The notes: a model not told the origin generated them from the sequence alone. A DNA stretch of 44,516 nt from Sphingomonas abaci (GCF_014199625.1 NZ_JACHNY010000015.1:1-44516), one strand, 5' to 3'; counted from the stretch's first letter, positions 1 through 8,449 are shown. Translations and numbers: made by a program.

Positions 1-127
1 CGCTGCTTGAGGGGCTCCACGCTGCCCCCGCTGCCACGAGGCAGTGTCATTTCTATCTGGCAGAGAAAGTGTCTTTTCTAAATAGCGCCGACATGGCGCC
101 TACAGCCATGCTGCTCGATAACTTATG

Positions 128-349
128 TTATGTTAAATTATGCCTTACATAAAGGGCGTGCCCTTGGCCGTCATCACCAGCATGCAGCCATCGACATGCC
201 AGGTTGACATCGAAAGCAGCACCAGTGTGGACCTTTTCGCCAAAGAGCCGGTCGTGGATGGCCTTGAGCTGCTTGGTGAGACGGTGAACGCAGGTAATAG
301 CGGCACCGGCTAAAGTGCTGCACGCAGAAAACAGGGTGACCGGCTTCAT
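128..349 (-). CDS. Small hypothetical protein downstream of relaxase
   Basis: A 73-residue reading frame whose ATG lies a few bases after the stop of the relaxase gene, on the same strand, so it could be the last gene of the mobilisation operon. The N-terminus has a weakly hydrophobic stretch (about residues 3-20, with two cysteines); the rest is mixed and basic. I recognise no family. The frame can be extended upstream into the relaxase 3' end, but the ATG at 349 fits the operon layout better. It could be a chance frame. Confidence 0.35.
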   Translation of the reverse strand: MKPVTLFSACSTLAGAAITCVHRLTKQLKAIHDRLFGEKVHTGAAFDVNLACRWLHAGDDGQGHALYVRHNLT

Positions 350-353
350 CGCG

Positions 354-3300
354 CTACATCTCCATGCCAAAATCCCGGTCACGCCCAGGCCCCCCGGAAC
401 CGGGCTCCTTCATAGAAAGCTGACGTTCCGGCAGGGCGCGGTCGAGCGCGCGTTCCAGCGCCGGCTCGCGCAACATACGATCCTCCAGCCGTTCCTGCCG
501 CCGTTCGACGGCCGCCTCGCTACGGTTGGTCATCGCCGCCATGCTGTCCGCCGTTGCCGCCTTCCAGTCAGCGATGAAGCGCTGCGCATAGGCACCATGA
601 TCTGTGCGTATCTGCCCTTCCCGCATCCATGCCTGCGTCAGCTGGCCTGGATCGTAACGCCCTGCCCCCGGCGATCCAAGTTCGCGATCGAGCACGATTC
701 GCAGATCCTCCGCGCCGTTGACCCGTGCCCGTTCAAGCGCCGCAGCAGCTGCGCCGAGTTCGCGGTCCTGCGCCCTCAACATAGGCTGGCCGTCAATCGC
801 CTGCTGCTCGGCGGTAAGGAATAGCCGTGCATAACGTTCGACCGCGGCATTGATCGCCGGCGACGGCTCCGGCATTTGGGTCGCTGTACCCGATCCCGTC
901 TGCCCGATCGTCTCCAAGGCCGAGGTCTTATCACCGGTATTGCGCACAACGCCGCGTTCGACGGCACGACCATCGTCGACAATCAGCGCCGCCTTGTCAG
1001 CGATGCGGGTCAGCGCAACCAGGAATGAGCGTTCGCTCAGTAGACGGCGCTCGCTCGAGCGAAGCACCAGCATGCCATGGTCGCTGGTGACCCCTTGCGC
1101 GATATGGACGTTGATCGCGTACGCCAGATCAAGCCGCTCGGTCATGCGGTCACCGACCTTCAGTTCGTGCACCGTGCCGTCGACCAGCGAGGACACGACA
1201 AGCCTGCCACCACCTAATTCCTCAACGCGGGCCATGTCAGCGTTGCTGAGCTTGCGGTCATGGTCGTTGTCAGTCCAGCGGATGCGGTCACCAGCATGAA
1301 GTTCGATCTGCTTTGGCTGATAGATCGAGACGGCATCGTGCTTGAGGTTCTTTGCCAACCGGTTCGGCTGTAGGTGCTTCTCTCCGCCGCCTCGCATTTC
1401 GAGGCGTACCCGCCCACCCTCGATCGCCTTGACGACACCCCGATCGCCGCGGACGAAACCTTGTGAGGGCAGATCGGTACGGATCTCGACTACCCTACCA
1501 GGATGGTAGCCCTTCAACAGCCGCGCGCCCTCCCGGGTAGCGTTGACCCGGTCGAGCACCTCGATCCGGGTGCCGACGCTGGCGATCTCACCTGTCGCCT
1601 TCAATTCGGCCTGTACCGCCTGATTGGCCTCGCTGCGCATCGCCCGGCCGGCGGTGAGGAGCAGCGTATTGTCACGCATCGCCTTCGGCAACGCCGCCCA
1701 CCGGGCAGCGGCAACCCGCGCGACATCGCCTGCTGCTACTTCAATCGTGTCGGGCTTGAGCAAGTCAGATACTGTGGAGAAATCCTTGCCATCAAGCGCC
1801 GCGACGATCCCCTTCATCTGGTCGGAACGTGATCGCAGGTTCTCGGTGATGTACGCGGTCGCGTGCCCGGCACGCTGGCTATCCTCAAACGGTCTGCCGG
1901 CCGCGATTGCGCCTAATTGGCGGCTATCGCCAACCTGCACCAAGCGGGCCACGCCGATCATGTCGGCGAGACGGACGATGGGCTCCATGTCCCAGGTGCA
2001 GACCTGACTAGCCTCCTCGACCATGATCACCGCACCCTTCAGCTCGGTAGTAACACGGGCAAGTTGGGCAGCGCTCGCAGTGCCATCGATCACGCGGGCA
2101 TGACGCGCCAGGAACCATGCAACTGTGCTCGTCTCCGCGCCTGTATCACGCCCAAGCGCGGTCGCCGTGCGACTGGCGATGGCGAGACCGATGACATGGT
2201 GTCCTTGTGCTTTCGCGATCGCGGTCACTGGCGCCAGCGCCGCTGATTTGCCGCGACCGGGGCCGCCCTGGATGTTCACCACCCGGTCGCTCGACGACAG
2301 GATCAATACCGCCGCAGACAGCTGACCGGCATTGAGTGTGCGCAGGCCCAGGTCACGTGCCGCACCTTGCGCGGCAGACATGGCATCATCTGGCGACACG
2401 ATCGCTGCCCCCTGCCCCCGGCCTGCATCGATGCTGGCCAGATAGGCCTGCTCAAGGTGTACCGCGCTCTCGGTGGTCACCATGCGGTCGCCGTCACCCA
2501 ACAGCAGGCCCCTGCCCTCCAAAAACGCGATGCGCGCCTCCACGTCACCGACCGTGACCGGCCCACCGCGTTCGAGAGCGGCGTGGATCAGGTCGAGCCG
2601 GTCGAACGCCGCCTCACTCTCCCCCAGATCACGAGCCGCCGACGTAACGGCCTGCGCCGCACTATAGCGGACTGGATCGAGACGCCCGAGCCGTTCGGGT
2701 ACGAGCGGATCACCGTCGCGTGGAGAAAGCCCCATTCGTGCCACGACAGCGAGGCCTCGCTCCCCGTTACCGCGGATTCCACGCATCGTTCGCGTCCACA
2801 TGGTCTCTTCTCGCCCCGACCGGGCAAGCGCCTCTCTCACCAGCCGGCTTGGGTCGAAGCCATTCTCCGCCGCCAACGTCCGCCACCCTTCCGCGCGGAC
2901 TGCCGGCGCAATGCCGGGGGTCTTGGCGTTCCGGGTTGCAAGCGCCGCCAGCTCTCGCTCACGTGCCGTTCCCTGGCGTCCATGTGCTTCGAGATGAGCA
3001 TCAATCTCGTCTGAGCGTGTCGAAAACGCTTCAACCACGCCGCGGGGCACACCGGCGATGTCGAAGGCACCATCGATCGGAGTGTACGCCGGTGTCGTTG
3101 CATAGCCCAGCGCCTCGACACGGGCGCGCAAGTTGGATGCGAAGACTGCGCCCATGACGTGCTGGCGCTGGTATAGCCCATCGGAGTGCAGCGCTTTCCA
3201 GCTCCCGTCTGGCATGCGGGTGGCGTTAGCGAGCACGTTGTGGACATGCAGCTGCGGCTCGCCGTTGCGGTTCACGTCGTGCAGGAACGTCGCGGCCAGC

Positions 3301-3713
3301 ACGTTGCCGGTGCGCACCGCCCGTTGCCCTTCAGTCGTTGATACCCTCCCCTCAACGATGTTGCGCTCGATCCAGCCGAGCGTCACGGTCGCCGCTTCGC
3401 GCACCGCCGCGATCAGTCGCGCATCGCCACCGACCAGCGCCAGGATCGACACCGACTTCGGCACCGACATGGTCAGGTCCCAGCCGGGGCGATGTGTCCC
3501 CCGGCGTGCATCAATCACGCTGCCATCAGGCAAGCGGCCTTCGAGTATACGCTCAAATCGAGCGGCATCGACCGCACCTTCGAGGCCGAGCGCCGCCGCC
3601 CCCTCCCCGCCCCAGGCGCTCGCCCCCTCGGCCTGATCAGCGGTGTAGTAATTGTCTTTGGCATAATAGTTCGCGGCATTGCCGGCCGACGCGACCGCAT
3701 TCACCGAAATCAT
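354..3713 (-). CDS. MobF-family conjugative relaxase-helicase (TraI/TrwC type)
   Basis: A 1119-residue protein that would nick the plasmid at oriT, stay bound to the 5' end through a tyrosine, and unwind the strand during conjugation. The N-terminal TrwC-type relaxase domain has tyrosine pairs at residues 16-17 and 22-23 and the three-histidine metal site in LHDVNRNGEPQLHVH (H145, H156, H158). A RecD-like helicase follows, with Walker A GGPGRGKS at 483-490 and Walker B VIMVEEAS near 562-569. The C-terminal 250 residues are Arg/Glu/Ala-rich. Length is within the usual MobF range. The ATG overlaps the stop of the upstream gene (ATGA), so the two are probably translationally coupled. No type IV secretion or coupling-protein gene is visible in this window, so transfer would need genes elsewhere. 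Confidence 0.93.
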   Translation of the reverse strand: MISVNAVASAGNAANYYAKDNYYTADQAEGASAWGGEGAAALGLEGAVDAARFERILEGRLPDGSVIDARRGTHRPGWDLTMSVPKSVSILALVGGDARLIAAVREAATVTLGWIERNIVEGRVSTTEGQRAVRTGNVLAATFLHDVNRNGEPQLHVHNVLANATRMPDGSWKALHSDGLYQRQHVMGAVFASNLRARVEALGYATTPAYTPIDGAFDIAGVPRGVVEAFSTRSDEIDAHLEAHGRQGTARERELAALATRNAKTPGIAPAVRAEGWRTLAAENGFDPSRLVREALARSGREETMWTRTMRGIRGNGERGLAVVARMGLSPRDGDPLVPERLGRLDPVRYSAAQAVTSAARDLGESEAAFDRLDLIHAALERGGPVTVGDVEARIAFLEGRGLLLGDGDRMVTTESAVHLEQAYLASIDAGRGQGAAIVSPDDAMSAAQGAARDLGLRTLNAGQLSAAVLILSSSDRVVNIQGGPGRGKSAALAPVTAIAKAQGHHVIGLAIASRTATALGRDTGAETSTVAWFLARHARVIDGTASAAQLARVTTELKGAVIMVEEASQVCTWDMEPIVRLADMIGVARLVQVGDSRQLGAIAAGRPFEDSQRAGHATAYITENLRSRSDQMKGIVAALDGKDFSTVSDLLKPDTIEVAAGDVARVAAARWAALPKAMRDNTLLLTAGRAMRSEANQAVQAELKATGEIASVGTRIEVLDRVNATREGARLLKGYHPGRVVEIRTDLPSQGFVRGDRGVVKAIEGGRVRLEMRGGGEKHLQPNRLAKNLKHDAVSIYQPKQIELHAGDRIRWTDNDHDRKLSNADMARVEELGGGRLVVSSLVDGTVHELKVGDRMTERLDLAYAINVHIAQGVTSDHGMLVLRSSERRLLSERSFLVALTRIADKAALIVDDGRAVERGVVRNTGDKTSALETIGQTGSGTATQMPEPSPAINAAVERYARLFLTAEQQAIDGQPMLRAQDRELGAAAAALERARVNGAEDLRIVLDRELGSPGAGRYDPGQLTQAWMREGQIRTDHGAYAQRFIADWKAATADSMAAMTNRSEAAVERRQERLEDRMLREPALERALDRALPERQLSMKEPGSGGPGRDRDFGMEM

Positions 3714-4504
3714 GAGCGTTTCACCTTGGCCGATGCCGCTGTTGGCGCGGCCGCCGCATCGATGCGATGGTCAGCAGGCACCTGACAGCCATCGACCTCG
3801 AATCGGTAGCGCACCAGCCGACAAAACTCGGCGTCCCCCGCCGCCATCTTGTGCGCCATCGGGACACCGAACGCTGGAACGGATATACCCAGCCCAGTGA
3901 TAAACACGGCACCGGTGCCAACCATCAGCAGGCTCCACAGGCAGATGAACGCCGATGACCAGAAGCGGTCGTCACCCAGCACGAGACCGGTCACCTTACG
4001 CGGGTCCTTCCGGACATGCTCGATCGCCTCGGTATTTTCCCGCACCGCTTGGACGAGCTCCGCCTGCTTGCTGTCGATCGCATCGAGACGCGGCTGTTCC
4101 GCGATAGCAGCCTTCATCGCCGTCATCTCCGCTTTGAACGGCTCAAGGCTGCGCGCGATGCGTTCGGGGAAACCGTTGAGGAACTCGACCCGTGCGGAAT
4201 GCATTGCGAGCCGATCCTTGCGCTCGGTCGAGAGCACTTCCTTCTCATGAGCAGCCCATGTGTTGGCGAAACGCTCAACCTCCATGATCGCCTTGTTGAG
4301 CATAGCCTCCATGGCCACGATGTGGCCGGGTCCGGGCAGCATGCGCTGGACCAGCGGCTCACCGCCGGCTTTGCGATCGAGACCTTCCATGACGAGGTCT
4401 CGCGCCAGTGCACCGCGCTCCAGGCCGGCTTCGTCGGCGCATTTCAGCAGCCGGGCATGCTCCTCGGGGGTCAGTCGTATGTTGACCTGGATGTTTCTCG
4501 ACAT
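3710..4504 (-). CDS. Relaxase accessory protein: ribbon-helix-helix, coiled coil and membrane segment
   Basis: A 264-residue protein directly upstream of the relaxase and overlapping its start. The N-terminus (about residues 4-45, containing VNIRLTPEEHARLLKCADEAG) has the pattern of ribbon-helix-helix DNA-binding proteins such as MobC-type mobilisation factors. Residues about 75-175 are charged and heptad-like (probable coiled coil). A hydrophobic segment follows (about 190-220, FWSSAFICLWSLLMVGTGAV onward). I infer an oriT-binding accessory that may anchor the relaxosome at the membrane. I chose the start at 4504 because AAGGGGCAGGGC lies just upstream and the RHH begins immediately; a longer frame from 4570 is possible. 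The exact family is not certain. Confidence 0.75.
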   Translation of the reverse strand: MSRNIQVNIRLTPEEHARLLKCADEAGLERGALARDLVMEGLDRKAGGEPLVQRMLPGPGHIVAMEAMLNKAIMEVERFANTWAAHEKEVLSTERKDRLAMHSARVEFLNGFPERIARSLEPFKAEMTAMKAAIAEQPRLDAIDSKQAELVQAVRENTEAIEHVRKDPRKVTGLVLGDDRFWSSAFICLWSLLMVGTGAVFITGLGISVPAFGVPMAHKMAAGDAEFCRLVRYRFEVDGCQVPADHRIDAAAAPTAASAKVKRS

Positions 4505-4611
4505 GCCCTGCCCCTTCCCGTCAGACCATCGCTTCCGAAAGCGCAACCGGGTACACTCGCGCTTGTCCATCCTAGGCTAGGTGAAGCTACCTTCATGTCA
4601 ATGAGCTTTGA
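4505..4611. promoter_or_regulatory. Divergent intergenic region between mobilisation genes and XRE regulator
   Basis: This 107-bp gap must hold both divergent promoters. It contains an inverted repeat CGCTTCCGAAAGCG (4530-4543) and a partial palindrome AGGTGAAGCTACCT near the regulator start. Position makes it a candidate operator for the XRE protein and a candidate oriT for the relaxase, but I see no recognisable nic consensus. Confidence 0.35.
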
Positions 4612-5037
4612 GTGAGTGAACCTTCAACCCTCGGGAGCCGCGTCAAGGCGATCCGTCGCGCGGCGGGGATGGGTCAGGATGCACTGGCACATGCGCTAGG
4701 CTTCTCCACCAGGTCGCTGATCAGCTGGGAAAAGGACGTGGTTGAACCGCCACTGAGCGTCGTGCGGCAGCTTTGCCGCGATCATGAGATCGATGCCGGC
4801 TGGCTGCTCTTTGGCACCGATACTGTGCCGACCCGCTATCATGGCCCCGTTGAGTGGAAACGGTACGACCGGCTGATGGCGATGATCGAGGCGCTCTGTG
4901 TCGACGTCGGCTTGCGCCTGAAGCCTGATCGCTGTCAGGCATTGGCCCGCTCGCTCTATGACGAAGGCGACGATGACGATGCCGATACACGCCGACGCCT
5001 TCGCGTTATGATGCTCGCGCTATCACAAGGGGAATGA
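4612..5037 (+). CDS. XRE-family helix-turn-helix regulator
   Basis: A 141-residue protein with an N-terminal Cro/CI-type helix-turn-helix (about residues 8-62): LGSRVKAIRRAAGMGQDALA, then SLISWEKDVVEPP, a typical XRE recognition-helix arrangement. The C-terminal half is helical with an acidic patch (DEGDDDDAD) and may dimerise. GTG is the start; an earlier ATG at 4601 hits a stop within a few codons. It is divergent from the mobilisation operon, so control of transfer genes is the simplest role (inference). The next gene starts one base after its stop. Confidence 0.85.
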   Translation: MSEPSTLGSRVKAIRRAAGMGQDALAHALGFSTRSLISWEKDVVEPPLSVVRQLCRDHEIDAGWLLFGTDTVPTRYHGPVEWKRYDRLMAMIEALCVDVGLRLKPDRCQALARSLYDEGDDDDADTRRRLRVMMLALSQGE

Positions 5038-5038
5038 C

Positions 5039-5314
5039 ATGAAACAACGCAGCGACAGGGTCATGGCCGAGTGGGCAGACGGCAACCGTCAGGTGGGTTT
5101 CGAACGACGTGACTGGCGCGGTGAGCGCCGTCTCGCTTGGTTATGCACTGTGCTGCTTTTTTCCGGTCTTGCGGCCGATATCCTGCTTGGTTCCTCGCTC
5201 GTGGCGACCCTGTGCTGGATCGGAGCGGCGGCAAGCGGCGTGACCATGCTGATCCGCTTCTACGATGACCGCTTCTTCATCACGCAACGTGCCGATTTTC
5301 AGGATCGAAGCTGA
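5039..5314 (+). CDS. Small two-helix membrane protein
   Basis: A 91-residue protein whose ATG follows the XRE stop by one base, so it is cotranscribed and probably coupled. The first 33 residues are charged (ERRDWRGERR); two hydrophobic segments follow (about 34-50 and 54-71), and the tail is short and charged. I do not recognise the family. Its position suggests it works with, or is regulated by, the XRE protein. Confidence 0.7.
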   Translation: MKQRSDRVMAEWADGNRQVGFERRDWRGERRLAWLCTVLLFSGLAADILLGSSLVATLCWIGAAASGVTMLIRFYDDRFFITQRADFQDRS

Positions 5315-5354
5315 CCTGTCCAGGTCGTACGATCAGGCCGACGTTCATGCCGCT

Positions 5355-6090
5355 TCATGGGAGCGGTTGTGGGCTTCTTGAACCATCCTGGCCGACGTCG
5401 AATGTGTCCATCTTTTCGCTGAGCGTGACGCGCTTGACGCAGTCGTGCTTGCGCCGATCAAAGTCCGGCATCAGTACGATCAGACGCTGCCCGACCGAAC
5501 GTAGAAATTGACTGCCGGCCTGATCATCGAATTGCTCAAACGCAGTCTCGATCAAGGCGGCGGCAGCCTTTGTCGGCAAGCCTATTGCCTTCGCGGCATT
5601 AGCCGGGTCTGCCTTGCCGTTACGACCGGTGCGGCCTTGCCAGATGAGGTCAGATGCCCCGTGTAGATGAAGCGCTTGCAGACGTGTCGGAAGCTGACCG
5701 GCGTCTTGTTCTCGCTGAGGCTGGAAACGTCGGTGCGCTGCTCCCGGATACGCGCTGCCAGCTGGATAAAATGACTATCCGACGGCATCAGGTAGAAGCC
5801 TCCGAGCCGCTTCGGACACAGAAGGTTCATGGCGTCGATGATCGGCGTGATATCGGAGGGGTTCTTGCCAACCGAGTTCGCAAAATTTCGATGTGGCCGG
5901 CGTTCATCGAGTGGCGCAATCTTGGCCTGGCCGTTGAGCCTCGTGCCGGTGCAATCGCCGTAGATCCACCGCACGCTGGCGCCATCGACTTTTGCGGTTC
6001 AATCGAACAGCACGGCAGCGATCTGAGGGGACGCGTTGTCAGCGTCGATCAGCACGGCAAGCTTGCGAGGGCGGTCGGGTCGTCAGTTAT
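5355..6090 (-). pseudogene. Degraded NYN-domain (LabA/DUF88-like) protein gene
   Basis: Pieces of one NYN/PIN-like ribonuclease-fold protein lie in consecutive frames. Near 6060-6000 reads RKLAVLIDADNASPQIAAVL with the acidic LIDADN motif, then an in-frame TGA (in FD*TAK). Reading resumes with RWIYGDCTGTRLNGQ, GKNPSDITPIIDAMNLL, SDSHFIQLAARIRE and KTPVSFRHVCKRFIYT. Near 5600 the frame shifts, and the C-terminal domain continues as GLPTKAAAALIETAFEQFDD to about 5355. The probable start codon is ATA. A nonsense change, a frameshift and a lost start make it inactive. The motif order matches the family closely, so the identity is firm. Confidence 0.8.
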
Positions 6091-6599
6091 GCTGGATATC
6101 GTGTCAGCAAACTAGCTGCTTCTTTTCGCAGGCTTGCCCGGCGTTCCCACGGGTGATCTGCGGGATGTCGAAAACTGACCTGGACGCGCTTCCGATATGG
6201 CCTGTCCGGCTGCCTCGCAGCACCGGAAACTGGTTCGTCAGCGGCTATGCTCTGCCGGAATGCCGAGCCTGTGCATGGTATCCTGGGAGGCTGTGCGTAG
6301 CGGCGTAGCAGGCCTGTAGCACGTTGCCCGCAAGCTTTCGCCTGCCCGGTAGCAATGCCGCTACTGCGCTAAACCATTGTAAAGAAACCACTTTTTGCTC
6401 TCCGCACAACCGCTATGCATAGCGTGGTGTGTGCCCCCCTTCACCGATCGTCATGGCGATGTTGGGTGAGGTGACGACCTCGGCATCGTTCCTGGCTTCC
6501 GGCGGGCCCCCGGGCCGGCGTGACAGCCGGCCAGCAGATCGTATGTGCCCCGACTAAGAGGGCAGCCCTGCTGCCGTGCTATCCGGTCCGCCGGGTGTA
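6091..6599. other. Non-coding or decayed stretch
   Basis: I see no convincing gene in these 509 bases. A perfect 14-bp palindrome CGCTATGCATAGCG lies at 6411-6424, and a GC-rich self-complementary patch (GGGCCCCCGGGCC) near 6505-6520. The segment sits between the NYN pseudogene and the emfourin-like remnants and is probably part of the same decayed region. Confidence 0.45.
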
Positions 6600-6806
6600 T
6601 CAGTCGAACGTGGCGGAACGCGGATGGCTGAGCGGTCGCTCGACCGCAATTTCGATCTCACCGATATCCACCATGTCGAGGGCGCCGAGGATGTTGATCG
6701 AAGGGCGGCGATGCGGCTCTGCATCGCCCGGTAGCGGCGTCTCAGCCATCTGATTGTCTCGGTCGTCAGTCATGCATTTGGCCTGTGCATCAGCGGTCTG
6801 GATCAT
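6600..6806 (-). CDS. Small hypothetical protein after emfourin-like remnant
   Basis: A 68-residue frame following the second emfourin-like gene on the same strand. It contains PSINILGALDMVDIGEIEIAV, which reads like a real beta/helix core, but I recognise no family. Starts at 6806 or 6773 (MTDDRDNQMAE) are both possible and neither has a strong ribosome-binding site. It may be the last gene of the minus-strand cluster or a chance frame. Confidence 0.3.
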   Translation of the reverse strand: MIQTADAQAKCMTDDRDNQMAETPLPGDAEPHRRPSINILGALDMVDIGEIEIAVERPLSHPRSATFD

Positions 6807-6834
6807 TGCCGTGATCGACTGCTTACCGCTGCAG

Positions 6835-7119
6835 TCAGGCCGCTGCCAATGCGGCAAACTCTACGTTGTTCAACGTGTCTGGCGACAGCAGCTGACGGTC
6901 ACACATGACGCGCTGGATCAGCACGATCAGACGGGCGAGTTCAGGTGTCCAAAGAGGATCGACGATCGCGAGTTTGCGGCTGCGGTTCCCGACTGTGACA
7001 GCGAGATGGAAGATGCAGTCAGCCGGCCCCGGTGGCCCCTGGTTCAGGCATTCGAAAACGTCGATCGCATTGGAATGGTCGAGCAACGCGGACCAGTCCG
7101 CTGACGCAATCTGTTCCAT
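6835..7119 (-). pseudogene. Emfourin-like M4-protease inhibitor, N-terminally truncated
   Basis: A 94-residue frame whose middle aligns by eye with the C-terminal half of the intact inhibitor at 13679-14011. Here it reads DVFECLNQGPPGPADCIFHL then AVTVGNRSRKLAIVDP and PELARLIVLIQRV; the intact copy reads DFFGCTPAKDTAGPDGRTYT then VGLTIAGRSRELRIAEP and PALAKLVSAVRRL. The N-terminal half expected for the family (about 50 residues) is missing: a stop lies five codons before the ATG, and the 86 bases up to the previous gene do not encode it. It is probably a remnant, though a short functional domain cannot be excluded. Confidence 0.55.
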
Positions 7120-7205
7120 CGGCTGGACACTCTCTCAGGGCGCACAGCATGAGGCCTGAATCATCCTGAAAGGCTTTAGACAATTCTGTTCGCAGCAGGC
7201 TCGTT

Positions 7206-7653
7206 TTACCGGCCGGCGTCCGGTTCTATCTCGTGGTTGAACGCGGCGCTTTCGGATGGTGCCCGAGAGGTGGCGACCGCGTTACGAAGTGCCTGCGAAA
7301 CCTCCTCGATGCCCACTGCTCGACGAGCGGAAAGACAGCTGTGCGCCAAACGGATCAACACCTTAGTCGCAACGTCCGGGAACGGCTCCGGAAAGGCAAG
7401 CAGGCGCGCTTTGCCACCATGGCTCAACCGTACATGCCAAGTCCGGATCGGACCCTGTGTGCCTGCTGCAAGGCTCTTCGCGGGTAAAGAACGCTGCAGC
7501 ATCCGCTGCGCAAAGCAGCGTCGAAACGTGGTGCGGATCAAGTGCACCAAGCGCCACGATCTGCTCGCTCACAAGGTCGGGAAAGTCGCCGCTACCGCTG
7601 GATACTCGGACACCGATGAGATCGCCCATGCGGTATGATCGAGACGCCGTCAT
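7206..7653 (-). pseudogene. Emfourin-like M4-protease inhibitor with frameshift
   Basis: Two frames together give an emfourin-like protein. From the ATG at 7653 (ATGA overlap with the upstream stop) the first reads MGDLIGVRVSSGSGDFPDLV, SEQIV and ADAAAFFTREEP, matching FPGLAKEQTV and ADFF of the intact inhibitor. Near 7470 the homologous reading moves to another frame: GPIRTWHVRLSHGGKARLLA then FPEPFPDVATKVLIRLA, matching GPDGRTYTVGLTIAGRSREL and EPIRDPALAKLVSAVRR. A C-terminal extension of about 35 residues follows. The shift lies within about 7450-7490. A sequencing error could give the same picture, but the neighbouring inhibitor gene is also damaged. Confidence 0.7.
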
Positions 7654-8117
7654 GCCTGCCTTACCGCATCATCGAGCCGGATCCCTTCCGCCTGCTGCCG
7701 ACCCTTGCGCCTTGCGTTCCACGCCACCTGTACCGCATTGGCCACATGGGCGCGTTCGATGCGGTAGCCAGGGTCATCACCGTGCAGGATCTTGAGATGC
7801 GCCAGCGCGTCGTCGAACACCGCATCACCGACCGCAGCGCGGACGGCCCGCAGCCAGCGTGGCGAGGCATGAGGATGGCGAGCTAGCCACCAGCCACGTG
7901 CCTGGTCGAGCCAGACCGGCACGGCCCAGATAATCAGGAGAAGCACGGCCATGATCGCCGAGCGTCTGCCACTAAAGAGCGCCAGCAAAAGGATCAGCCA
8001 GCTGATCGGAGCGGCGAACAGCGAGATACTGAACGGCACCACCGCAAAGCGGCTGACTTCCCAGCGTGCAAGCATCCGGTCGGACCAAGGTACTGGGTCA
8101 GTCACGCCACGAATCAT
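7650..8117 (-). CDS. Two-helix membrane protein in inhibitor cluster
   Basis: A 155-residue protein with two membrane segments (FAVVPFSISLFAAPISWLIL and IMAVLLLIIWAVPVWL) in the first half and a soluble C-terminal domain (SPRWLRAVRAAVGDAVFDDA onward). The start at 8117 follows a strong ribosome-binding site (GGAGGTGGAC) and overlaps the end of the upstream small gene by 20 bp. Its stop overlaps the ATG of the emfourin-like gene, so the set is translationally coupled. The family is unknown to me. Context suggests a membrane partner of a protease/inhibitor system. Confidence 0.75.
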   Translation of the reverse strand: MIRGVTDPVPWSDRMLARWEVSRFAVVPFSISLFAAPISWLILLLALFSGRRSAIMAVLLLIIWAVPVWLDQARGWWLARHPHASPRWLRAVRAAVGDAVFDDALAHLKILHGDDPGYRIERAHVANAVQVAWNARRKGRQQAEGIRLDDAVRQA

Positions 8118-8385
8118 GTCCACCTCCGATGTCGGTCGGGAACGGTTCATGCCACGTGGTGTGATGATCATCACACGCCAAGCCCAGGCCATGCGAATGA
8201 TGCTGCCAGTGGTCATGATGGTCGCGCGACAGATCGGTGCCGAACGAGTTGCCGGCGATGTCGATCCCGTCGGTTATTGGTAGCCCGGTGGCGGGGTTGA
8301 TTGTCGGGGTTTCAGCCACCGCCGACCCAGCGGTGAGCGAGTGCCAGTCATCAAAGAACGTCGCCAGGTGGTTCAACAGTCCCAT
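8098..8385 (-). CDS. Small conserved protein with NPATGLP motif and His-rich tail
   Basis: A 95-residue protein, first gene of the minus-strand cluster, starting after AAGGAGG. The centre contains NPATGLPITDGIDIAG followed by NSFGTDL, a pattern I associate with small conserved hypothetical proteins of proteobacterial accessory regions. The C-terminus is His/Asp-rich (DHHDHWQHHSHGLG, then DDHH), which could bind metal. No signal peptide or membrane segment. It overlaps the next gene by 20 bp. Function unknown. Confidence 0.7.
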   Translation of the reverse strand: MGLLNHLATFFDDWHSLTAGSAVAETPTINPATGLPITDGIDIAGNSFGTDLSRDHHDHWQHHSHGLGLACDDHHTTWHEPFPTDIGGGHDSWRD

Positions 8386-8449
8386 GAGGTTCGGCCTCCT
8401 TGTGAGAAGGTCAGACAATATACGCTTTCCGCATTTTAAAGGCCTTAGC
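8386..8449. promoter_or_regulatory. Divergent promoter/operator of inhibitor cluster and XRE gene
   Basis: This 64-bp gap separates the minus-strand cluster from the plus-strand XRE gene. It is AT-richer than its surroundings (AATATACG, CATTTTAAA) and has an AAGGCCTT palindrome three bases before the XRE ATG. The XRE protein probably binds here and controls both directions (inference). Confidence 0.4.

Noticed and set aside
5654..6115. Plus-strand frame over the NYN pseudogene
   Set aside because: The opposite strand carries recognisable NYN motifs in the correct order; this frame is its shadow.
7080..7202. Minus-strand frame with AGKTSLL, resembling a P-loop
   Set aside because: It begins after a stop, is only about 40 codons before running into another frame, has no Walker B, and overlaps the emfourin-like remnant. 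A chance match is more likely.
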